Below are positions 36,911 to 44,246 of a stretch of DNA of 64,000 nucleotides, piece after piece; the first letter of the stretch is position 1; each line of letters opens with the position of its first letter. Below the pieces are notes generated by a model. The model did no database searches and was not told the DNA's origin. It saw only the letters and a list, made by a program, of their open reading frames with translations. The position numbers were made by a program, and so were the translations under genes. Origin of the DNA: Bacteroidota bacterium. Its GTDB lineage: Bacteria; Bacteroidota; Bacteroidia; 2-12-FULL-35-15. Location: contig JADKIU010000001.1 in NCBI GenBank assembly GCA_016722565.1, positions 930,001 to 994,000 on the forward strand. Reading direction: 5' to 3'.

Positions 36911-38083
36911 ATGACCGATAACAGATACAATCAACGTGGCGTTTCCGCATCCAAAGAAGATGTGCACAAAGCCATTTCTAAAATCGATAAAGGACTTTTC
37001 CCTAAAGCATTTTGCAAAATTGTGCCCGACTATTTAAGCGGTGACGAAAATTATTGCATTGTCATGCATGCGGATGGCGCAGGAACAAAATCCTCCTTAG
37101 CATACACATATTGGAAAGAAACAGGCGATATCTCCGTTTGGAAAGGCATTGCCCAAGATGCAATTGTGATGAATACCGATGACTTACTTTGCGTTGGTGC
37201 CATCGATAATATTCTTTTGTCATCAACCATCGGAAGAAATAAAAACAATATCCCCGGTGAAGTGCTTTCTGTGATTATTAATGGAACAGAAGAAGTTTTA
37301 GAACAGTTAAGAGATTACGGAATTGGAATTTACTCTACAGGTGGAGAAACAGCGGATGTGGGCGATTTAGTGCGTACCATCATCGTTGATTCAACAGTTG
37401 TCTGTAGAATGAAACGTAGCGATGTAATCGATAATGCGAATATTCAAGTAGGTGATGTGATTGTTGGGTTAGCTTCCTCCGGGAAAGCGAACTACGAAAG
37501 TGAATACAATGGCGGTATGGGAAGCAATGGCTTAACTTCTGCTCGCCACGATGTGTTTGAAAAATCTATCGCTAAAAAATTTCCGGAGAGTTATGATGCT
37601 GCGGTTCCGGAAGATTTAGTGTATTCAGGTAAAATAAAATTGACCGATAAAATTAATGTTGGAAGTGAAGAAGTTTCTGCCGGTAAATTGGTGTTATCAC
37701 CAACAAGAACCTATGCACCAATCATTAAAAAAATAATTGATAACCATCGTGCGAACATTCATGGAATGGTGCATTGCAGTGGAGGTGCGCAAACAAAGGT
37801 TTTACATTTTGTGGACAATGTACATGTTGTAAAAGATAATTTATTTCCAATTCCTCCTTTGTTTAAATTGATTCAAGAGCAAAGCAACACCGATTGGAAA
37901 GAAATGTACAAAGTGTTTAACATGGGACACCGTATGGAAATATATGTTCCTCAAAATATTGCTGCAGATATTATTGCAATTTCAAAATCATTTGGAGTAG
38001 ATGCACAAATTGTGGGAAGAGTAGAAGCTTCAGCAACAAAAAAATTAACGATAAAATCGGAAAACGGAATTTTCGAGTATTAG
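36911..38083 (+). CDS. purM: Phosphoribosylformylglycinamidine cyclo-ligase (AIR synthetase)
   Basis: 390 residues, ATP-dependent ring closure of FGAM to AIR in purine synthesis. The Bacteroidota-type PurM is seen in HADGAGTKSSLAYTYW, DAIVMNTDDLLCVGA, YGIGIYSTGGETADVGD, VGLASSGKANYESEYNGGMG and the C-terminal HCSGGAQTKVL. Slightly longer than the E. coli enzyme (about 345), as is usual in this phylum. No operon partner: a palindromic repeat lies upstream and prfA follows after 119 bp. Confidence 0.93.
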   Translation: MTDNRYNQRGVSASKEDVHKAISKIDKGLFPKAFCKIVPDYLSGDENYCIVMHADGAGTKSSLAYTYWKETGDISVWKGIAQDAIVMNTDDLLCVGAIDNILLSSTIGRNKNNIPGEVLSVIINGTEEVLEQLRDYGIGIYSTGGETADVGDLVRTIIVDSTVVCRMKRSDVIDNANIQVGDVIVGLASSGKANYESEYNGGMGSNGLTSARHDVFEKSIAKKFPESYDAAVPEDLVYSGKIKLTDKINVGSEEVSAGKLVLSPTRTYAPIIKKIIDNHRANIHGMVHCSGGAQTKVLHFVDNVHVVKDNLFPIPPLFKLIQEQSNTDWKEMYKVFNMGHRMEIYVPQNIAADIIAISKSFGVDAQIVGRVEASATKKLTIKSENGIFEY

Positions 38084-38202
38084 CGCAGAACTATTTAAAA
38101 TGGCAGTAAGCAATAGGCAATGGCATTACATTGGCGAAGGCAACTGCCAATTTTTTTGTACTTTTGCAACTCAAAACGTATAACTTATAATTATTCAAAA
38201 AC

Positions 38203-39279
38203 GTGTTAGATAAATTAGCAGCCATAAAAAGACGATGGGAAGAAGTTGAACAAAAACTGTCGGATCCCAAAGTAATTGGCGATATGAAAGAGTTTAAAAA
38301 ATTCAACATCGAATACAAAGAACTTGGACATGTGGTAGAAGCCTACCATGAATACAAAAATGTGGTAGAGAATCTAGAATTCAACAAAAGCATTTTGGCT
38401 ACTGAAAAGGATGATGAAATGCGTGAAATGGCGAAAATGGACATTGACGAATTGATTTCCAAAAAAGAGAAGATGGAAAACGATATCCGCCAAATGTTGA
38501 TTCCGAAAGATCCGGAAGATGCAAGAAATGCTGTGATCGAGATTCGTGCAGGTACAGGAGGTGATGAAGCAAGTATTTTTGCAGGAGATTTATTTAGGAT
38601 GTATACCCGTTATTTGGAAGAAAGAGGATTGAAGTATGAAGTGGTGGATTCTAATCCCGGGACAATGGGAGGTTACAAAGAGGTAATTATCAATGTTAAC
38701 TCTGAAGGAGCTTACGGATATTTAAAATTTGAAGCGGGTGTACACCGCGTGCAACGTGTGCCATTAACGGAAACGATGGGGCGTGTTCACACTTCTGCTG
38801 CTACAGTGTTGGTGATGCCTGAAGCCGATGAGGTGGATGTGATTTTGAACCCTGGCGATATTGAAATGCAAACTTCCCGCTCCGGTGGTGCAGGTGGACA
38901 GAACGTAAATAAAGTAGAAACAAAAGTTCAGTTAACACATAAGCCTACAGGAATTGTTGTGGTTTGTCAGCAAGACCGTTCCCAATTAGGAAATCGTGAA
39001 ATTGCAATGCAAATGCTTCGTACGAAATTGTACGACATAGAAATGCAAAAACATTTGGATGCGATTTCGAAACGCAGAAAAACAATTGTTGCAACAGGCG
39101 ATCGCTCCGAAAAAATCAGAACATATAACTATCCACAAAATCGTATTACCGATCATCGTATTAACATGACGGTATATAACTTAACAGATTTTATGGACGG
39201 AAAAATTCAACCCATGATTGACGCCTTGCAGTTAGCTGAAAATGCAGAACGCATGAAAGAAGGTGGAATTGGAGTTTAA
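38203..39279 (+). CDS. prfA: Peptide chain release factor 1
   Basis: 358 residues with a GTG start at 38203, chosen because it gives the normal N-terminus MLDKLAAIKRRWEEVEQKL. Recognises UAA and UAG; the catalytic GGQ is in SGGAGGQNVNKVETKVQLTH. The stop codon is embedded in the left arm of a palindrome (39278-39301), so the hairpin begins within the last codon. Confidence 0.96.
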   Translation: MLDKLAAIKRRWEEVEQKLSDPKVIGDMKEFKKFNIEYKELGHVVEAYHEYKNVVENLEFNKSILATEKDDEMREMAKMDIDELISKKEKMENDIRQMLIPKDPEDARNAVIEIRAGTGGDEASIFAGDLFRMYTRYLEERGLKYEVVDSNPGTMGGYKEVIINVNSEGAYGYLKFEAGVHRVQRVPLTETMGRVHTSAATVLVMPEADEVDVILNPGDIEMQTSRSGGAGGQNVNKVETKVQLTHKPTGIVVVCQQDRSQLGNREIAMQMLRTKLYDIEMQKHLDAISKRRKTIVATGDRSEKIRTYNYPQNRITDHRINMTVYNLTDFMDGKIQPMIDALQLAENAERMKEGGIGV

Positions 39280-39301
39280 CCTGCCTACCGGCAGGCAGGT
39301 T
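39278..39301. repeat. AACCTGCC palindrome overlapping the prfA stop codon
   Basis: AACCTGCC and GGCAGGTT are perfect inverse complements eight bases apart, and the loop itself contains a further CCGG palindrome (CTACCGGCAG). GC-rich against an AT-rich background. It may act as a terminator, although the tail has only T3. Similar short palindromes are widespread in Bacteroidota. Confidence 0.7.
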
Positions 39302-39354
39302 TGAAAATGAAATAGTGTTTGGCGATAAAATTTTAATTTGAACTCAAATCTATT

Positions 39355-39381
39355 CCCCTCTCGAGAGGGGTTAGGGGTGTG
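39355..39381 (+). repeat. Palindromic intergenic repeat, CCCCTCTC family (copy 2)
   Basis: A 16-bp perfect palindrome, CCCCTCTCGAGAGGGG, followed by TTAGGGGTGTG. Same layout as the copies at 36837, 39885 and 57837. It lies directly before pyrF and can be translated upstream of the true start, giving a spurious N-terminal extension. Confidence 0.8.
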
Positions 39382-39397
39382 TCTCACGGAAGTAAAA

Positions 39398-40255
39398 ATG
39401 ACAAGAACAGAACTCTTCAATACTATTCAAAAGAAAAAAAGCTTCCTCTGCGTAGGCTTGGATACGGACATTACCAAAATCCCGCAATACTTATTAAAAA
39501 CGGAGGATCCTATCTTTGAATTCAACAAACAGATTATTGATGCTACAAAAGACTTTGCTGTTTCCTTTAAACCCAATATGGCTTTTTATGAGACACAAGG
39601 CGTGAAAGGCTGGATTAGCTTAGAAAAAACAATCAACTACATCAATCAAACTTGTCCGGATATTTTTACCATCGCTGATGCAAAACGTGGCGATATTGGT
39701 AATACTTCTAAAATGTATGCAAAAGCATTTTTAGAAACCTTAAATTTCGATTCTATAACAGTTGCTCCATACATGGGTGAAGACAGTGTAAAACCATTTA
39801 TGGAATACAAAAATAAGTGGGTGATTCTTTTGGCATTAACTTCTAATTCCGGAGCAAGCGACTTTCAATTAAACGTTATGCATTCCCCCTTTGAAAAGGG
39901 GGCAAGGGGGATTGATGCGAATGTTCCATTATATGCGAATGTCCTCGAAACCTCTAAATCTTGGTCATCACCCGACAACATGATGTACGTTGTAGGTGCA
40001 ACAAAAGCAGAAATGCTTTCTGATATCCGTAAAATTGTTCCTGATAGTTTCTTGTTGGTTCCCGGTGTTGGCGCTCAAGGCGGAAGTTTGAATGAAGTTG
40101 CCAAACATGGAATGAACAAGCAATGCGGACTGCTCGTTAATTCTTCCCGTGGAATTATTTATGCCAGCTCAGGCGAAAATTTTGCCGAGAAAGCAAGAGA
40201 AGAGGCAATGAAGTTGCAAAAGGAAATGGAAGTGTTGTTGGCGCAATATTTATAA
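39398..40255 (+). CDS. pyrF: Orotidine 5'-phosphate decarboxylase carrying an in-frame palindrome
   Basis: 285 residues from MTRTELFNTIQKKKSF; an earlier ATG at 39338 only adds translated repeat DNA. Decarboxylates OMP to UMP. The long Bacteroidota-type OMPDC is recognised by FLCVGLDTDITKIP, the active-site FTIADAKRGDIGNTSKMYA and VPGVGAQGGSL. A palindromic repeat (39885-39913) is translated in frame as HSPFEKGARGI in the segment after ALTSNSGASDFQL. This should form a surface loop, since the catalytic residues are upstream and intact. Confidence 0.93.
   Translation: MTRTELFNTIQKKKSFLCVGLDTDITKIPQYLLKTEDPIFEFNKQIIDATKDFAVSFKPNMAFYETQGVKGWISLEKTINYINQTCPDIFTIADAKRGDIGNTSKMYAKAFLETLNFDSITVAPYMGEDSVKPFMEYKNKWVILLALTSNSGASDFQLNVMHSPFEKGARGIDANVPLYANVLETSKSWSSPDNMMYVVGATKAEMLSDIRKIVPDSFLLVPGVGAQGGSLNEVAKHGMNKQCGLLVNSSRGIIYASSGENFAEKAREEAMKLQKEMEVLLAQYL
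39885..39913 (+). repeat. Palindromic repeat inside pyrF (copy 3)
   Basis: CCCCCTTT, a short loop, AAGGGGG, then CAAGGGGGATT. It has the hairpin-plus-G-rich-tail design of the intergenic copies but lies within the pyrF coding sequence without breaking the frame. Confidence 0.8.
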
Positions 40256-40323
40256 ATTTGCTTTAAATAAAGATATTCGAAACTACTCCTTCGATAATCA
40301 GTAAAATAATTTTTAGGAGTAGT

Positions 40324-41598
40324 ATGACTGAAGAATTCTTACATCACATCTGGAAGTTTCGATTGTTTGACCAATTCGAACTGAAAACCACTCAAGGAGA
40401 ACTTGTTGAAATTCTAAAGCCCGGAGAACATAATTTTGATGCCGGCCCCGATTTTTTTAATGGGAAAATTAAAGTAGGCGATACCCTTTGGGCAGGCAAT
40501 ATCGAAGTGCATATTCATGCCAGCGACTGGAATAAACACAATCACCAGCAAGATAAAGCATACGATAATATTGTATTACATGTGGTGCATACCGCAGATA
40601 AAACATTGTCTCGACAATCAGGCGCTGAAATCCCTACGGTTGAACTAAAAGATCGTATTCATAGAAAACTTTACCAAAATTATCTCGATTTTAAATCCAG
40701 CATCGATTGGATTGCATGCGAAAAACAAATTGCATCGGTTCCTACTTTTGTTGTGAATAGCACCATTGATAGGTTATTGCTGGAGCGACTGGAGCGCAAA
40801 TCTCAATCCATTCTCAATGGTTTAGCCTTGAATCATAATAATTGGGAGGAAACCTTTTATCAACATCTGGCACGCAACTTCGGTTTTAAAACCAATGCGG
40901 AACCTTTTGAACTTCTTGCAAAGTCAATTCCATCTGTTGTTTTAGGGAAACATAAAAGCAGCTTGTTGCAAATAGAGGCATTGTTGTTCGGGCAAGCAGG
41001 AATGTTGTTTGAACACTTTGAAGAAAAATATCCGCAACATTTACAAAATGAATACGCCTTCCTAAAACAAAAATTTAAATTGCAGCCCATAGAAAAACAT
41101 TTGTGGAAGTATTTGCGTTTGCGTCCCATTAATTTCCCAAGCATTCGTATTGCACAATTTGCGAACTTAATTCATCAATCGAGTCATTTGTTCTCAAAAA
41201 TAGTGGAGCTTGAAAATGCATCTGAGTTAAAAAATCTCATGAACGTATCTGTTTCGGATTATTGGGAGAACCATTTTGTGTTGGATAAACCTTCGAATCA
41301 AAAGTCGAAACATCTTGGCGAGGAAAGTATCAACAATATTATCATTAACACCATTGTTCCATTTTTATTTGTTTATGGAAAGCAAAAAGATGATGAAAAA
41401 TATATTGCCAGAGCCTTGTCTTTCTTAGAACAAACGCCAGGAGAAAACAATACAATTATTCAGAAATGGGAAACGCTGGGTGTTTCTACAAAAACAGCAC
41501 ATACTACACAAGCCTTGTTGCAACTTAAAACCGAATACTGCAATCCTAAAAAATGCCTAAACTGTTCCATAGGTAATTATTTGTTAAAAAATTCGTAA
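40324..41598 (+). CDS. DUF2851 family protein
   Basis: 424 residues, no signal peptide. The N-terminus, MTEEFLHHIWKFRLFD, then HNFDAGPDFFNGKIKVG and WAGNIEVHIHASDWNKH, is the hallmark of DUF2851, a family common in Bacteroidota with no established function. The C-terminus holds four Cys in NPKKCLNCSIGNYL and an earlier DWIACEK, which might bind metal. It is 24 bp upstream of the PspC gene and may be co-transcribed with it. Confidence 0.88.
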   Translation: MTEEFLHHIWKFRLFDQFELKTTQGELVEILKPGEHNFDAGPDFFNGKIKVGDTLWAGNIEVHIHASDWNKHNHQQDKAYDNIVLHVVHTADKTLSRQSGAEIPTVELKDRIHRKLYQNYLDFKSSIDWIACEKQIASVPTFVVNSTIDRLLLERLERKSQSILNGLALNHNNWEETFYQHLARNFGFKTNAEPFELLAKSIPSVVLGKHKSSLLQIEALLFGQAGMLFEHFEEKYPQHLQNEYAFLKQKFKLQPIEKHLWKYLRLRPINFPSIRIAQFANLIHQSSHLFSKIVELENASELKNLMNVSVSDYWENHFVLDKPSNQKSKHLGEESINNIIINTIVPFLFVYGKQKDDEKYIARALSFLEQTPGENNTIIQKWETLGVSTKTAHTTQALLQLKTEYCNPKKCLNCSIGNYLLKNS

Positions 41599-41622
41599 TT
41601 TTAGAGCACAATTTACTGCTCT

Positions 41623-41853
41623 ATGATAAAACGTATTCAATCTTGGTTCGAAACACAAGCCTTTGGTGTGTGTGAATGGTGGGGTAAAAAGCTCGGAATC
41701 AATTCCACTAAAATCCGTATGTACTTTATCTATCTGTCTTTTTTTACTGTTGGTTCACCCATTATTCTATATTTTGTAATGGCCTTTGTATTGGAGAACA
41801 AGGAATTTTTTAAGCCTTTCAAAAGCAAACGCAGAAGCGTTTGGGATTTATAA
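41623..41853 (+). CDS. PspC-domain small membrane protein
   Basis: 76 residues with a PspC-like core (CEWWGKKLGINSTKIRMYFI) and one membrane helix (FFTVGSPIILYFVMAFVLE). In other bacteria PspC takes part in envelope-stress signalling, but short stand-alone PspC proteins are common in Bacteroidota and their role is not clear. Lies between the DUF2851 and potassium-channel genes with short gaps. Confidence 0.8.
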   Translation: MIKRIQSWFETQAFGVCEWWGKKLGINSTKIRMYFIYLSFFTVGSPIILYFVMAFVLENKEFFKPFKSKRRSVWDL

Positions 41854-41870
41854 AACTAAATCGTTAAGCT

Positions 41871-42881
41871 TTGAATTTTCGTCATTTTTCTCGACTCTAT
41901 ATTCCATTTGTTCTCATTGCAATGATTATTTGTATTGGGATTGTAGGATTTATGATTATTGAAAATTATAAATTTCTGGATGCCTTTTACATGACCATTA
42001 TCACTGTTGCAACGGTTGGCTTTCAGGAAGTACATCCTTTAACAGAAGCAGGAAGAGTTTTTACCGCCTTTTTAATTATCACAAGTTTTGGTACATTTGC
42101 TTACGCAGTTACTTCCATTTCACAATATGTGATTGATGGAGAGTTTAATCAGTATTTTAAAAATTACAAGGTGAACGCAGCAATAGAAAAGTTAGAAAAT
42201 CACGTTATTATTTGCGGGTTTGGCAGAAATGGTAAACAAGCTGCACATGTTTTAAAAAAACACAATACACGCTTTGTGGTGATTGAACAAAAGAAAGATA
42301 TTGTTGGTGCTATCAATCATCAATATGCAGATTTGGTGATGGAAGGCGATGCGACTTTGGATGAAGTATTGTTGAAAGCCGGAATCTTAAAAGCGAAAGC
42401 TTTAATTACTACATTGCCCATCGATGCAGATAATTTATTCATTGTGTTGTCTGCGAAAACATTGAATTCAAAACTAACAATCATCAGTCGTGCTTCAGAA
42501 GACAATACCGATAAAAAATTAAAAATTGCAGGAGCAACGAATGTGATTATGCCTGATAAATTGGGTGGAGCGCACATGGCCTCTTTGGTAATGAAACCGG
42601 ATGTGATGGAATTTGTTGATTATATTACTGGACAAGGTGGAGATAATATTCGTTTGGAAGAAATTACATTTGATAATTTACCACAAGCCTATCAAAATAA
42701 AACGATTCGAGATTTGGAAATTCGCAATAAGTCCGGAGCAAATATTATTGGTTTTAAAACGGCTGCAGGTGATTATGTGATTAATCCCAGTGCCGACACC
42801 AAAATTATTCCTGATGCAAAATTGTTTGTATTGGGCACCAATGAGCAGATTGGAAAATTAAAAGAACTGTTCGCTGAATAA
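41871..42881 (+). CDS. Potassium channel with RCK (TrkA-N/TrkA-C) regulatory domains
   Basis: 336 residues. Two membrane helices (about 10-33 and 60-85) flank a pore loop, IITVATVGFQEVHPL. A cytosolic NAD-binding RCK domain follows (HVIICGFGRNGKQAAHVL, then VVIEQKKD and a downstream MEGDATLDEVL) and a TrkA-C domain (about 250-336). The filter reads TVGFQ where MthK-type channels have TVGYG. TTG start at 41871: an in-frame stop lies two codons upstream and the first internal ATG would remove half of helix 1. The next gene follows with no gap. Confidence 0.88.
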   Translation: MNFRHFSRLYIPFVLIAMIICIGIVGFMIIENYKFLDAFYMTIITVATVGFQEVHPLTEAGRVFTAFLIITSFGTFAYAVTSISQYVIDGEFNQYFKNYKVNAAIEKLENHVIICGFGRNGKQAAHVLKKHNTRFVVIEQKKDIVGAINHQYADLVMEGDATLDEVLLKAGILKAKALITTLPIDADNLFIVLSAKTLNSKLTIISRASEDNTDKKLKIAGATNVIMPDKLGGAHMASLVMKPDVMEFVDYITGQGGDNIRLEEITFDNLPQAYQNKTIRDLEIRNKSGANIIGFKTAAGDYVINPSADTKIIPDAKLFVLGTNEQIGKLKELFAE

Positions 42882-43787
42882 ATGAAAAGAATCCTCATCA
42901 CCGGTAGCAATGGTTTACTTGGACAAAAGCTGATTCATGCTTACGTTAAACGCAAGGATGTGGAAGTGATTGCTACCTCTCTTGGCGCAAACAGAATGCA
43001 CCTTACTTCGGGTTATACCTACGAATCGTTAGATATTACCAATAAACTAAAAGTAGAAGCAATCATCAAAAAGTATCAACCAGATACGGTTATCAATACC
43101 GCTGCCATGACCAACGTGGATGCATGTGAAACAAAACGAGAAGAGTGTTGGGCGATTAATGTAACTGCAGTTCAAAATATCGTTGATGTTTTGACGCAAT
43201 ATAAACCGGATTCTCAATTGATTCATCTTTCAACGGATTTTATTTTTGATGGAAACAAAGGAAGCGAATATGTTGAAACGGATATTCCGAATCCTCTGAG
43301 TTATTATGCACAATCAAAATTCGAATCTGAAAAAATTCTTCAAAAGAGTTCCATCAATTGGGCCATCGCGCGTACCATTATCGTTTATGGAATTGCAGAT
43401 AATATGAGTCGTTCCAACATTGTGTTGTGGGCGAAAGATGCTTTGACAAAAGGTCAAAAAATAAATGTGGTGGACGATCAGTTTCGTTCCCCTACACTGG
43501 CAGAAGATTTAGCCGCTGGATGTATTTTGATTGCAGATAAAAAGGCAACCGGAATTTATCATTTGTCCGGACCTAAAACCATGAGTATTTTAGAATTGGT
43601 TTACAGTGTGGCTAATTTCTGGAAATTGGATAAAGCATTAATTACACCTTCAAAATCCGATAACTTAAACCAAGCAGCAAAACGCCCGCCTCGCACAGGT
43701 TTTGATATCAGCAAAGCAAGAAAAGATTTAGGATATGGTCCTCACACCTTCGAAGAAGGACTAAAAGTGTTGGATGAACAATTGTAG
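42882..43787 (+). CDS. SDR family dTDP-4-dehydrorhamnose reductase-like protein (RmlD)
   Basis: 301 residues. Rossmann motif TGSNGLLGQKL (7-17), INTAAMTNVDACE, the catalytic YAQSK (YxxxK), RTIIVYGI and the substrate-binding region DDQFRSPTLAEDLA all match the RmlD branch of extended SDRs, which reduces dTDP-4-keto-rhamnose. No other rhamnose genes are in the window, so it may act on a different nucleotide sugar or be a MAT2B-like homologue. It directly abuts the channel gene. Confidence 0.85.
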   Translation: MKRILITGSNGLLGQKLIHAYVKRKDVEVIATSLGANRMHLTSGYTYESLDITNKLKVEAIIKKYQPDTVINTAAMTNVDACETKREECWAINVTAVQNIVDVLTQYKPDSQLIHLSTDFIFDGNKGSEYVETDIPNPLSYYAQSKFESEKILQKSSINWAIARTIIVYGIADNMSRSNIVLWAKDALTKGQKINVVDDQFRSPTLAEDLAAGCILIADKKATGIYHLSGPKTMSILELVYSVANFWKLDKALITPSKSDNLNQAAKRPPRTGFDISKARKDLGYGPHTFEEGLKVLDEQL

Positions 43788-43820
43788 ATTATTCATTGTC
43801 CATGATGTAAATTGTTAAAA

Positions 43821-44221
43821 CGTCACCCTGAGCGGAGTCGAAGGGTAGCTGATTGAATAGAGGAAAGCATAACTATGGGATCTATGAAAAATATGTATGT
43901 ATATATTTTACTCTGCTCTGATAGATCCTATTATGTCGGAGTTACAAATGATTTAGAGAATCGCCTGAAACAACATCATAAAGGAATTAATAAAGGATGC
44001 TATACTTTTGATAGAAGACCATTAGAGCTAATGTATTATCAGATATTTGATGGTCCAATTAGCGCAATTGCTTTTGAAAAAAAACTGAAAGGATGGAGTC
44101 GAAAGAAAAAGCAAGCTTTGATTGAAGAAAATTGGTCTAAAATCCAAGAGCTAGCCGCCTGTAAAAACAACACCAATCATGTATTCCGATAGTGCGCCCT
44201 TCGACTCCGCTCAGGGTGACG
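43821..44221. mobile_element. 401-bp unit: GIY-YIG gene between perfect 25-bp inverted repeats
   Basis: The 25 bases at 43821-43845 (CGTCACCCTGAG ... GTCGAAGGG) and 44197-44221 (CCCTTCGACTCC ... GGTGACG) are exact inverse complements. Between them lies only the GIY-YIG gene, whose stop codon is 4 bp from the right repeat. No clear target-site duplication is seen at the outer edges. The repeat belongs to a widespread bacterial REP-like type. Calling it mobile is inference. Confidence 0.55.
43875..44192 (+). CDS. GIY-YIG nuclease family protein
   Basis: 105 residues. The GIY-YIG core appears as YVYILLCSDRSYYVGVTND (Y-Y-V then Y-V-G), with the catalytic Arg in NRLKQHHKG, and the C-terminal element AFEKKLKGWSRKKKQALIEENW with the conserved Glu and KGWSRKKK, typical of the single-domain UPF0213/YhbQ group. 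A start at 43884 or 43893 would remove three or six residues and fit the family better. It could be a structure-specific or repeat-specific DNA nuclease. Confidence 0.88.
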   Translation: MGSMKNMYVYILLCSDRSYYVGVTNDLENRLKQHHKGINKGCYTFDRRPLELMYYQIFDGPISAIAFEKKLKGWSRKKKQALIEENWSKIQELAACKNNTNHVFR

Positions 44222-44246
44222 AAGAGTTGAAAATTAACATCATTGA

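Noticed and set aside
39338..39397. Longer N-terminus of PyrF (20 extra residues)
   Set aside because: The extension is translation of the palindromic repeat and spacer; the family N-terminus begins at 39398.
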